A DNA stretch of 64,000 bases from NCBI GenBank assembly GCA_017518705.1, contig JAFWUC010000071.1:1-64000 (forward strand). Direction: 5' to 3'. This DNA comes from Clostridia bacterium. GTDB taxonomy: Bacteria > Bacillota_A > Clostridia > Christensenellales > Aristaeellaceae. Below are positions 56,616 to 64,000 of the stretch, in pieces (the first letter of the stretch is position 1; each line of letters opens with the position of its first letter). The notes under the pieces are model-generated. The model did not search any database, was not told where the DNA came from, and was given only the letters and a program-made list of their open reading frames with translations. A program made the translations under genes and the position numbers.

Positions 56616-57431
56616 TCAGATATCCAGCGTCTTTAGGTAGTCTATGGACATGCGGGCGGCCTCAAGGGGCGTGCGTCCCCTGCTCTCGTCCTGCTCCACG
56701 ACGACCCAGCCCGCACCCGCCTGCTTCGCGGCGGCGCACACGGCGGGGAAGTCCTGGCAGCCGTAGCCCACGGGACGGAACTCGAACTCGATCTCGCCCT
56801 CCTTGGCGCTGTCGTCCGCCATGCCGATCAGGGCGTAGGGGTTCTTGCCCTCGGTCTTCTTGCCCACGTAGTCCTTAAGGTGCACGATGGGCGCGCGGCC
56901 CGCGTACTTGAGCACGTAGGCGGCGGGGTCGGCGCCGGCGTACTTAGCCCAGCAGGTGTCCACTTCGGTCTTAAGGTACTTTTCGTCGATGGCGTCGTAG
57001 ATGAAGTCCAGCCCGTACTCGCCGGAGATGGCGGTGAACTCAAAGTCGTGGTTGTGGTACAGAAGGGTGATGCCCGCCTTTTCGCACAGCTCGCCGAACT
57101 TGCGCATCACGGCGAGGGTGCGGGCGAACTTCGCTCCGCCGGGGCGGCTCTCCGCGTCCGTGTAGGGCACGGCAATGTACTCGCAGCCCAGCAGTTTGTA
57201 ATCGGAGATCACCTTGAACATGTCCTTTTCGATCTCCGCCAGGGGCACGTGGGCGGATATGGCGGGGATGCCCGCCTCGTCAAGGCACGCTTTGAACTCC
57301 TGGGGAGTTTTGCCGTACAGGCCCGCCAGCTCCACAGCCTCGTAGCCCATGGCCTTCAGCTGCTTAAGGGTGCCGAGAAGGTCCTTTTCCGCGTCGTCGC
57401 GGGCGGAATAGATCTGATAGCCGATTTTCAT
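56616..57431 (-). CDS. Sugar phosphate isomerase/epimerase (TIM barrel)
   Basis: 271 aa, IolE/IolI-like fold. MKIGYQIYSARDDAEKDLLG, YHNHDFEF, EVDTCWAKYAGADPAAYVLK and VHLKDYVGKKTEGKNPYA carry the usual Glu, Asp, His ligands, with the final glutamate in WVVVEQDES. Third member of this superfamily in the window. No linked sugar pathway genes; substrate unknown. Downstream of glgA, separated by a short gap with a GGACAGTCGAT direct repeat. Confidence 0.88.
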   Translation of the reverse strand: MKIGYQIYSARDDAEKDLLGTLKQLKAMGYEAVELAGLYGKTPQEFKACLDEAGIPAISAHVPLAEIEKDMFKVISDYKLLGCEYIAVPYTDAESRPGGAKFARTLAVMRKFGELCEKAGITLLYHNHDFEFTAISGEYGLDFIYDAIDEKYLKTEVDTCWAKYAGADPAAYVLKYAGRAPIVHLKDYVGKKTEGKNPYALIGMADDSAKEGEIEFEFRPVGYGCQDFPAVCAAAKQAGAGWVVVEQDESRGRTPLEAARMSIDYLKTLDI

Positions 57432-57449
57432 TGGTTTGCCTCCATTGTA

Positions 57450-57475
57450 GGACAGTCGATTGTCGGACAGTCGAT
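57450..57475. repeat. Short direct repeat
   Basis: GGACAGTCGAT occurs twice (57450-57460 and 57465-57475) in the gap between glgA and the TIM-barrel gene. A CCCACCCTTCGGGGTGGGT hairpin lies at 57487-57507 and may act as the glgA terminator, though its T run is weak. Confidence 0.5.
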
Positions 57476-57519
57476 GATGTGGTGCGACCCACCCCGAAGG
57501 GTGGGTCTTAAGACAGGTT

Positions 57520-59229
57520 TTACGCCTTGCTTTCGGGCGCCTTTTTCCGGGTGGCGCGTTTCTTGGGCGCTTCCTTCGCAGCCTCTTCGGGCGCCTTGGC
57601 TTCTTCCTTAGCCTCTTCCTTGGCCTCGAGCTTCACGGCTTTGGGCTTGCGGGGCTTGGCTTCCTTCTTGGGAGCGGGCTCGGCTTTGGCTTCGGTCTCG
57701 ACCTCAGTCTTGGCTTCGGCGGGAGCGGCCTTCTTTGCCCGGGGCTTTTTGGGCTTGGGCGCGGGCGCTTCCTCTATGGGCTGCGCCTGGGCGACGCCGC
57801 ACAGCTCGCCGAACAGCTCCAGATACTTGTCCGCGCTCTTGTCCCAGCCGTATTCGCCCCACATGGCGCGGCGGGCCAGGAAGTCGAACTGCTTGCGGTT
57901 GTTGTAGTAGATGCCCGTGGCGCGCTCGATCACGTGCAGCATGTCGTGGGCGTTGTAGTTGAAGAAGGTGAAGCCGTTGCCGTCGCCGGTGTACTCGTTG
58001 TAGCTGAGCACGGTGTCCCTGAGGCCGCCGGTCTCACGGGCGATGGGCAGCGTGCCGTACCTCAGCGCGATCATCTGGCTCAGGCCGCAGGGCTCGAACA
58101 TGCTGGGCATCAGGAACAGGTCTGCGCCGGCATAGATCTTGTGGGCGAGGGCGTGGTTCATCTGGAAGGAGGCGGCCAGGCGCCCGGAGTACTTCCAGCT
58201 GGCCCAGCCGAACAGGTCCATGTACTTGCTTTCGCCCATGCCCAGCACCACCATCTGGGCGCTGGTGTTCATTATGCCGTCCAGCACGCGCTCCACCAGG
58301 TCCAGGCCCTTCTGGGCGGACAGGCGGGTGACCATGGCGATCAGGGGCGCGTTCTCGTCCTGCTTGAGCCCCAGTTCCTTCTGCAGCGCCAGCTTGTTGG
58401 GCAGCTTGTCCTCGAAGGTGTCGGGGGTGTAGGTCTTCTCGATGAAGGGATCCCGGGCGGGATCGTACTCCACGGTGTCGATGCCGTTCAGTATGCCGCT
58501 TAATACGCTCTGGCGGGACCTCAGCAGCCCGTCCATCCTCTCGCCGTAGTAGGGAGACAGGATCTCCTGGGCGTAGGTGGGGGACACGGTGGTGATCCTG
58601 TCCGCGAACACCAGGCCGCCCTTTATGAAGGAGCACTGGCCGTAGAACTCCAGGTTGTCGCTGGAATATGCCCAGTCGCCCAGGCACAGCAGCTCTTCCG
58701 TGGCGGAGATGGGGTACAGGCCCTGGAACTGCAGGTTGTGGATGGTGAAGGTGGTCTTGATGTCCGCGTACAGGGGCAGCTGCTTGTACTGCGCCTTGAG
58801 CAGCACCGGGATCATGCCGGTCTGCCAGTCGTGGCAGGAGAGCACGTCGGGGATGAAGTCGATCTTGGGCAGGGTCTCCAGCACCGCCTTGGCGAAGTAG
58901 GCGAACCTTTCGCCCTCGTCTCCGCCCCTGCCGTAGATGTAGTCACGGCCGAAGTACTGCTGGTTGTCGATGAAGTAGAAGGTCACCCCGTCCTTTTCCA
59001 GGGTCTCGATGCCTACGTACTGGTGCCGCCAGCCCAGGTCTATGTAGAAATAGCACACGTGGCGCAGCTGGTCCTTGAACGCGGCGTCCATGCCCTTGTA
59101 CAGGGGCAGAATGACTCTTATGTCTGCGCCCTTCTTGGCGATCTCCTTGGAAAGCGCGCCCACAACGTCGGCCAGGCCGCCGGTCTTTATGAAAGGCACG
59201 CATTCGCTGGCAGCGAATAATATTTTCAT
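57520..59229 (-). CDS. glgA: Glycogen synthase with Lys/Ala/Glu-rich tail
   Basis: 569 aa, against about 480 in the family. GT5 glucosyltransferase using ADP-glucose: KTGGLADVVGALSKE near the N-terminus, and the C-terminal PSMFEPCGLSQMIALRYGTL with the catalytic glutamate and ETGGLRDTV. Residues 484-569 are a low-complexity tail of K, A, E and P with basic clusters KKPRAKK and KKRATRKK. Third gene of the glgCDA operon, starting 17 bases after glgD. Confidence 0.95.
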   Translation of the reverse strand: MKILFAASECVPFIKTGGLADVVGALSKEIAKKGADIRVILPLYKGMDAAFKDQLRHVCYFYIDLGWRHQYVGIETLEKDGVTFYFIDNQQYFGRDYIYGRGGDEGERFAYFAKAVLETLPKIDFIPDVLSCHDWQTGMIPVLLKAQYKQLPLYADIKTTFTIHNLQFQGLYPISATEELLCLGDWAYSSDNLEFYGQCSFIKGGLVFADRITTVSPTYAQEILSPYYGERMDGLLRSRQSVLSGILNGIDTVEYDPARDPFIEKTYTPDTFEDKLPNKLALQKELGLKQDENAPLIAMVTRLSAQKGLDLVERVLDGIMNTSAQMVVLGMGESKYMDLFGWASWKYSGRLAASFQMNHALAHKIYAGADLFLMPSMFEPCGLSQMIALRYGTLPIARETGGLRDTVLSYNEYTGDGNGFTFFNYNAHDMLHVIERATGIYYNNRKQFDFLARRAMWGEYGWDKSADKYLELFGELCGVAQAQPIEEAPAPKPKKPRAKKAAPAEAKTEVETEAKAEPAPKKEAKPRKPKAVKLEAKEEAKEEAKAPEEAAKEAPKKRATRKKAPESKA

Positions 59230-59246
59230 GGTAAGGTTCTCCTTTG

Positions 59247-60377
59247 TCAGATGGTAACGTTTTTGCCCAGCACGATGGGGTAGCGGCGTGAACCGATCAG
59301 GCGCGCGCCGGAGAGCACGGTGACGTCCTTGTCCAGGATCACGTTCTCAAGCTCCACGTCCTCGCCTATGTAGCAATCCTGCATTATGATGCAGCCCTTG
59401 ATGCGGGCGCTCTTGGCCACTCTCACGCCCCTGAACAGCACGCTGCTCTCCACTTCGCCCTCGATCACGCAGCCGTCCGCCACCAGCGCGGAGGACACCT
59501 TGCTGCCGGGCAGGTACTTGGCGGGGGCGTCGTTGCGGGTCTTGGTGTAGACGGGGTTGGTGTCGAACAGCTCGCGCCTGACTTCGGGATCCAGCAGGTC
59601 CATGTTCAGGTTGTAGAAGGAGTTCACGGTCTCCATCCTGCGGCAGTAGCCCTTGAATTCCAGGCCCACCACCTTGAGCGTCTTGTCGTAGACCGCGTTG
59701 CGGATGATGTGGGAGTACAGGTCGTGATAGCCGTGGGAAGCCGCCACGTCCACCATGTGCATCAGCAGGGTGCGCTTTATGAGCAGCACGTCCATCAGCA
59801 CGTTGGGGCAGGTGATCACGTTGGGATTGATCTCTATGTCGGTCACGCGCTTGGACTCGTCCACGTTGATGAACGCCCTCACGCTGTCGGAATAGCGGGA
59901 GTATTCCCCGTTCACGGGATCGAAGCGGGTGTACATGAGGCTGATGTCCGCGCCCGTCTCCCGGTGCAGGTCCATGAGCTCGTCGTAAGTGGTGTTGTAG
60001 ATCAGCCTGCCGCCCACGATCAGCACGTATTCCTGGCCGGAACGGCGCAAAAATTCCATGTTGTCCTTGAACGCGTCAAGTATGCCCTGGTAGCCCTCGT
60101 CGCCCGTGCGGTTGGGGATGAGCAGGTACAGGCCGTTGTTGCGGGTGTGCAGGTTCCATTCCTTGCCCCGGCCCAGATGGTCCATAAGGGAGTGGAAATT
60201 GCCCTGCATCATCACGCCCACCTTGCGGACGGAAGAGTTGACCAGGTTGGACAGCATAAAGTCCACCAGGCGGTACCTGCCCGCCACCGGCAGCGCGCTG
60301 ACGGAGCGGTTCGAGGCCAGTTCGCGCAGGGAGAATTCGTCCTTCGAGGTATAGATAACGCCAACTACGTCCTTCAT
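59247..60377 (-). CDS. glgD: GlgD, glucose-1-phosphate adenylyltransferase-like subunit
   Basis: 376 aa. Nucleotidyltransferase fold plus left-handed beta-helix, but the GGxGxRL nucleotide loop of GlgC is missing; it starts [20 protein letters not shown]. Paired GlgD proteins in Firmicutes support GlgC activity or regulation. The hexapeptide repeat region ([20 protein letters not shown]) is C-terminal. Start overlaps the glgC stop by 4 bases. Confidence 0.93.
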   Translation of the reverse strand: MKDVVGVIYTSKDEFSLRELASNRSVSALPVAGRYRLVDFMLSNLVNSSVRKVGVMMQGNFHSLMDHLGRGKEWNLHTRNNGLYLLIPNRTGDEGYQGILDAFKDNMEFLRRSGQEYVLIVGGRLIYNTTYDELMDLHRETGADISLMYTRFDPVNGEYSRYSDSVRAFINVDESKRVTDIEINPNVITCPNVLMDVLLIKRTLLMHMVDVAASHGYHDLYSHIIRNAVYDKTLKVVGLEFKGYCRRMETVNSFYNLNMDLLDPEVRRELFDTNPVYTKTRNDAPAKYLPGSKVSSALVADGCVIEGEVESSVLFRGVRVAKSARIKGCIIMQDCYIGEDVELENVILDKDVTVLSGARLIGSRRYPIVLGKNVTI

Positions 60378-61570
60378 ACTGTTTCCCCTCCGCCAAGTGT
60401 TTCTTCATTGACCTGCTGGCCGGCTTTGACCACCGTGAACGGCCTTAGGTTGGTGCCGTGGCCGATCAGGGCGATGTCGCCCTCGCTTTCGCCCACGCGG
60501 CAGTTTTCGCCTATCACGGACTGCTCGGCGATTATGGAGCGCTCGACCACCGCGCCGGACCTGATCACGCAGTCGGGCATGATGGCGGAATCCTTTACCA
60601 CCGCGCCCTCTTCGACGATTACGCCGCTGGAGAGCACGCTGCCCGTGACCTGTCCGTACACCTGGCAGCCCTCGGTGAGCAGGGAGTTCTCCACCTTGCC
60701 CTTGTCGCCCACGAAGTGGGGCGGCATCACGGGGCTCTTGGCGTAGATGGGCCAGCGCTTGTCGTTTAAGTCCACCTCGGGGGGATTCTTGAGCAGGTCC
60801 ATGTGCGCTTCCCACAGGGAGTGGATGGTGCCCACGTCCTTCCAGTAGCCGTTGAAGCTGTAGGCGTAGAGCCGCTTTTCCTCTTTGAGCATGGTGGGGA
60901 TTATGTTTTTGCCGAAGTCGTTGTGGCTGTTGGGATCGGCGTGGTCCTCCACCAGGTATTTTTTGAGCTGGGAGTAGGTGAAGATGTACACGCCCATGCT
61001 GGCAAGGTTGCTCTTGGGCTGCTTGGGCTTCTCCTCGAACTCGAAAATGCGGCCGTCCTCTTTGGTGTTCATTATGCCGAAGGAGGGCGCTTCCTCCCAG
61101 GGCACGGGGCGCACGGCTATGGTGATGTCCGCCTGCTGCTTGATGTGGTAGTCCAGCATGGCGGAATAGTCCATCTTATATATATGGTCTCCGCTGAGTA
61201 TCAGCACATAGCGGGGGGAATACTGGTCTATGAACGCCAGGTTCTGGTAGATGGCGTCGGCGGTGCCGGAATACCAGCGGCCTTCGGAGCCCTGCACGTA
61301 GGGGGGCAGCACGAACACGCCGCCGTCGGTCAGGTCCAGATCCCAGCTCGCGCCGGAACCGATGTAGCTGTTGAGCTCCAGGGGCTGGTACTGGGTGAGC
61401 ACGCCCACCGTGTCTATGCCGGAGTTGGCGCAGTTGGAAAGGGGAAAGTCGATGATCCTGTAGCGGCCGCCGAAGGGAACGGCAGGCTTTGCGGTGACCC
61501 GGGTCAGCAGACCCAGCCGCGAGCCCTGTCCGCCCGCCAGAAGCATGGCCACTACCTGTTTGGTTCTCAT
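60374..61570 (-). CDS. glgC: Glucose-1-phosphate adenylyltransferase
   Basis: 398 aa, makes ADP-glucose for glycogen. [20 protein letters not shown] is the nucleotide loop and allosteric region; [13 protein letters not shown] and [18 protein letters not shown] are catalytic segments. The C-terminal beta-helix repeats ([20 protein letters not shown]) are intact. First gene of the operon, AAAGGAGG box; a TATAAT-like -10 lies at 61615-61620 but its -35 is poor. Confidence 0.97.
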   Translation of the reverse strand: MRTKQVVAMLLAGGQGSRLGLLTRVTAKPAVPFGGRYRIIDFPLSNCANSGIDTVGVLTQYQPLELNSYIGSGASWDLDLTDGGVFVLPPYVQGSEGRWYSGTADAIYQNLAFIDQYSPRYVLILSGDHIYKMDYSAMLDYHIKQQADITIAVRPVPWEEAPSFGIMNTKEDGRIFEFEEKPKQPKSNLASMGVYIFTYSQLKKYLVEDHADPNSHNDFGKNIIPTMLKEEKRLYAYSFNGYWKDVGTIHSLWEAHMDLLKNPPEVDLNDKRWPIYAKSPVMPPHFVGDKGKVENSLLTEGCQVYGQVTGSVLSSGVIVEEGAVVKDSAIMPDCVIRSGAVVERSIIAEQSVIGENCRVGESEGDIALIGHGTNLRPFTVVKAGQQVNEETLGGGETV

Positions 61571-61768
61571 ATATACATACCTCCTTTTTATGTAAAGGGG
61601 ATTACTTCACTTTAATTATACATTAAGTTTCAAAAAAATGCTACCCGAAAAGGCGGTTTTTTTTACATTTGAAGAAATTTATTATTTGACGCGGTTGCGG
61701 GTTGCAACTATAATAAAATAAACCGCTTATCAAACAAACAAAACCGCGGTAAAATCAGGAGGAAATAT

Positions 61769-64000
61769 ATGACTCTCCCCGGAAAAATCGCCATATGTCA
61801 GCTGGAGGAGGACAATCCCCAGCGCGCCTACTTCAGGCTGCGTCCCGTGCTGGTAAACGACGGCGCGGGCTTTTTGGACGCAGAGGAGTGCGCCCGTGAG
61901 TTTCCCGACGAAGGCTATATCCGCATAGTGCCCGACAAAAACGAGGCGCTCAGGTTCAAAAACCGCATGCGCGCACTGGGCGGCTACTGCCTGATGGACT
62001 TGAGCCGCTTTCCCGGCGAAAGCGAGAAGATCCGCCCCAACAAAAACTACAATCCCGAAAACGGCGAGATAAACCGTTTCATAGTGTATTCCGACGTGAT
62101 AGGCGCCTGCGGCGAAACCAGGCTCATGCAGGTGGTCGAGACCGCGGCAGCCGGCGGCGCGGCGCTTAAGCAGGGCGAAACGGTGTACACATCCCGCGTG
62201 CTGCTCAAGGACGGCGACAGGCTCAAAGGCCCCTTCGTGCCTTCCCGGGACGAAGAGACGGGCGAAACGGCGCTTGCTCCCGACGAGGCGTGCGAGCAGC
62301 TCGACCTGCCCTGCGAGGGGCTCAAGACCCTGACACGTGACGGCCGCGAAGTGCTTTTGTACGTGTCTGATGAGCTTGCCCAGCCCAGGCCCGCGGAGGA
62401 AAAGCCCGCCCCCGAAAGCGCCCCCGCGCCCGCGCCCGCAAAAGAGGAGAAGCCGGCGGAGGAAAAGCCCGCTTCTCCCGCCAAGGCGGAAAACGGGGAG
62501 CGCGCTGCCCGCAGGAAAAGCGACGCTTCCGTCGGCCAGACGGGGTTAAATCCCCGCAGGGGCCGCAGCATATTCGAGATAGTCGACGAGCAGTGGAAGC
62601 AGAGCCGCGTGGAAAAACTGGGCGCGTCGGTCAGCGACTCCGCCTGCCTGAACGCCGCCGTCTCGCCCGTGGACAGGGCGGTGGACGCGGTAAAGGAAGC
62701 GCTGGAGCTTAAGGACGCCAAAGGCGCGCTCGCAAGGGGACTTAATGCCGTAAGCGGCCTTAAGGAGCTTCTGGGCGTGTCGGGAGAGGGCGCAGCGGAT
62801 ACCGCCAAAGCGCGCGACAGGGTGCTTGACGAACTGGAAGGCGAGCGTTTAAAGCTCTTAAACGAGATAGACAAGCTCAAAAACCAGAAGCTCCAGAAGC
62901 AGGGCGAGATAATGGAGGAGACCCGCCTCGCCCACCGTGAGGAGTTCGCCCGGCTGGAGCAGGAGACCGCGCGGCTCGACCAGGAAAAGGAGATCCGCCT
63001 GAGGGCGGCGGAGAGCGCGCGCCAGGCGCAGAGGGAAGCGGAAAGGCTGCTTTCCGGCGAAGGCCAGGCGAAGCTGGCCGGAGAGTTTCTGAAGTTCGCC
63101 ATGTTCAGCCGCGCCGCGGGGCTGATACGGGACGGGGTGCAGGCGCAGGAAGGCGCGTTCACCGGCGTGCCCAAGACCCAGGAATTCACTCCCGCCCAAT
63201 TGGTCAGCGACCTGCGCAGCCGCTTTGAGAAGATGGGCATGGCGCTTACGAACGACGAGGCGCTCAGCCTGCTCATCGCCGTTAACGTGGGCGGCATAGT
63301 GCTGGTGTCCGGCGAGCCCGGCTGCGGCAAGAGCGCGTTTGCGGACGCGCTGGCGGACGTGCTGGGGCTCACCCAGGAGGGCGCCGAAAGGTACGTTAAG
63401 ATAGACGCGGGCACCTCGGACGCGCGCAAGAGCGCGGCGTTCACCGCCCTTATGCTGGCCGACGACCGGCTGACTCCCCGGCTGGTCGCGATAGAAGACG
63501 TCAACGCCGCCCGAAGCGACGACCAGAGCCGCGGCATGATGGACAGCGCCTTCCGCCTTAAGGAAAAGGGCGTCACCGTGCTTATGACCTGCCAGGACGC
63601 GGGCTACGGCTATCCTCTTGACCCCAGGCTGCTGGACAGGGCGTTCTTTATCCGCCTTAAGCCCTACGCGCCCGAAAAGTGGACGCGGCTTAAGCCCGTC
63701 AGGGCGTCCGCCGCTGCGCCCCGCCTGGACGCTTTCACGAAGATGTTCTCCTCTTCCGGGGACGTCAGCGGCGAAAACACGCTGCGCATGGAGACGCTCA
63801 TAAAGCAGCTCAGGGACAGGGGCGTGCGCTTCAGCCGCAGGACGCTGTCCGACATGTACGAGTTCTGCGCCGCCCTGGAAGCGCTCATGTCCGGGGACAG
63901 GAAAGAGGCGCTGGACCGGGCGTTCGCGATGCGCGCGCTGCCGGGCATACTCTCTTCCGCCCCCGCGGGGCTGATACGCGAGCTGCCCAAACTCATTTGG
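61769..64000 (+). CDS. Large coiled-coil AAA+ ATPase (3' end outside window)
   Basis: At least 744 codons are open with no stop before the window ends. The start ATG 61769 has AGGAGG 6 bases upstream. Residues 1-205 (MTLPGKIAICQLEEDNPQRA onward) are a domain I do not recognise. Residues about 210-250 are a Pro/Ala/Glu/Lys linker, 350-440 a charged coiled coil (ERLKLLNEIDKLKNQKLQKQ). From about 505 an AAA+ domain has Walker A VLVSGEPGCGKSAFADAL, Walker B-like RLVAIEDVNAARSDD and a sensor-like VTVLMTCQD. It resembles dynein-related/McrB-type ATPases. Partner genes would lie beyond the edge. Confidence 0.8.
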   Translation, partial: MTLPGKIAICQLEEDNPQRAYFRLRPVLVNDGAGFLDAEECAREFPDEGYIRIVPDKNEALRFKNRMRALGGYCLMDLSRFPGESEKIRPNKNYNPENGEINRFIVYSDVIGACGETRLMQVVETAAAGGAALKQGETVYTSRVLLKDGDRLKGPFVPSRDEETGETALAPDEACEQLDLPCEGLKTLTRDGREVLLYVSDELAQPRPAEEKPAPESAPAPAPAKEEKPAEEKPASPAKAENGERAARRKSDASVGQTGLNPRRGRSIFEIVDEQWKQSRVEKLGASVSDSACLNAAVSPVDRAVDAVKEALELKDAKGALARGLNAVSGLKELLGVSGEGAADTAKARDRVLDELEGERLKLLNEIDKLKNQKLQKQGEIMEETRLAHREEFARLEQETARLDQEKEIRLRAAESARQAQREAERLLSGEGQAKLAGEFLKFAMFSRAAGLIRDGVQAQEGAFTGVPKTQEFTPAQLVSDLRSRFEKMGMALTNDEALSLLIAVNVGGIVLVSGEPGCGKSAFADALADVLGLTQEGAERYVKIDAGTSDARKSAAFTALMLADDRLTPRLVAIEDVNAARSDDQSRGMMDSAFRLKEKGVTVLMTCQDAGYGYPLDPRLLDRAFFIRLKPYAPEKWTRLKPVRASAAAPRLDAFTKMFSSSGDVSGENTLRMETLIKQLRDRGVRFSRRTLSDMYEFCAALEALMSGDRKEALDRAFAMRALPGILSSAPAGLIRELPKLIW

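Noticed and set aside
62047..63576. Serine-rich minus-strand frame at the right end
   Set aside because: Antisense to the AAA+ gene, whose Walker motifs and ribosome binding site are on the plus strand.

Overview
The window looks like chromosome from an anaerobic, GC-rich member of the Clostridia (Firmicutes), probably a gut or rumen lineage. This is inferred from gene content: a str operon of L7Ae-like protein-rpsL-rpsG-fusA-tuf, a single-chain pyruvate:ferredoxin oxidoreductase, rubredoxin, a glgC-glgD-glgA set (GlgD is typical of Firmicutes), RsbW/SpoIIE-type partner-switching proteins and many Gram-positive-type secreted proteins. No tRNA, rRNA, CRISPR array, complete insertion sequence or replication origin was recognised.

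Layout. 1-3922: str operon on the minus strand, entering the window inside tuf. 4017-5610: MATE exporter and rubredoxin, divergent from adjacent promoters. 5625-7425: an AT-richer block with a degV interrupted by an in-frame TAG, a divergent tetR with a palindromic operator, and then the 3' end of a second rubredoxin gene. 7786-16877: housekeeping and small metabolic genes (histidine phosphatase, RarA, TIM-barrel isomerases, two CX5R tyrosine phosphatases flanking an M13 peptidase, glutaredoxin-like protein, isochorismatase-like hydrolase). 16911-18418: two AT-richer genes of unknown function, one with WG-like repeats. 18481-22736: metallo-beta-lactamase-fold hydrolase, a secreted unknown, and an RsbW-like/SpoIIE-like pair.

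22992-28807 is a tight seven-gene operon with a clear promoter and terminator: flavodoxin-fold protein, TauE/SafE exporter, YtcJ-like amidohydrolase, alpha/beta hydrolase, DUF554, PhzF-like and YciI-like proteins. Its pathway is not known to me. 28856-37057: M29 aminopeptidase, PFOR, NUDIX, methyltransferase and a URO-D-like protein. 37121-45021 is a minus-strand region rich in exported proteins: a ZinT-like/GLUG protein behind two palindromes, a secreted HAD phosphatase, a STAS/anti-sigma-like pair, DUF218, L,D-transpeptidase, VanX-like dipeptidase and a deaminase with a signal-like N-terminus. This last group runs on from pyrH.

45034-47594: pyrH, tsf and rpsB. 47980-53157: two exported acidic proteins, a ROK kinase, an EEP hydrolase, rimM and a trmD with a long C-terminal extension. 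53207-57431: pcp, a DUF1858 protein, a uracil permease behind an attenuator-like leader, a GNAT acetyltransferase and a TIM-barrel isomerase. 57520-61570: the glycogen operon glgC-glgD-glgA. 61769 to the end: an unfinished gene for a large coiled-coil AAA+ ATPase.

The most noteworthy points are the rubredoxin-bounded degV/tetR island, the seven-gene orphan operon, the TrmD extension, the tandem palindromes ahead of the ZinT-like protein, the secreted phosphatase with a SAM-hydroxide-adenosyltransferase-like N-terminus, the uracil permease leader and the terminal AAA+ protein.
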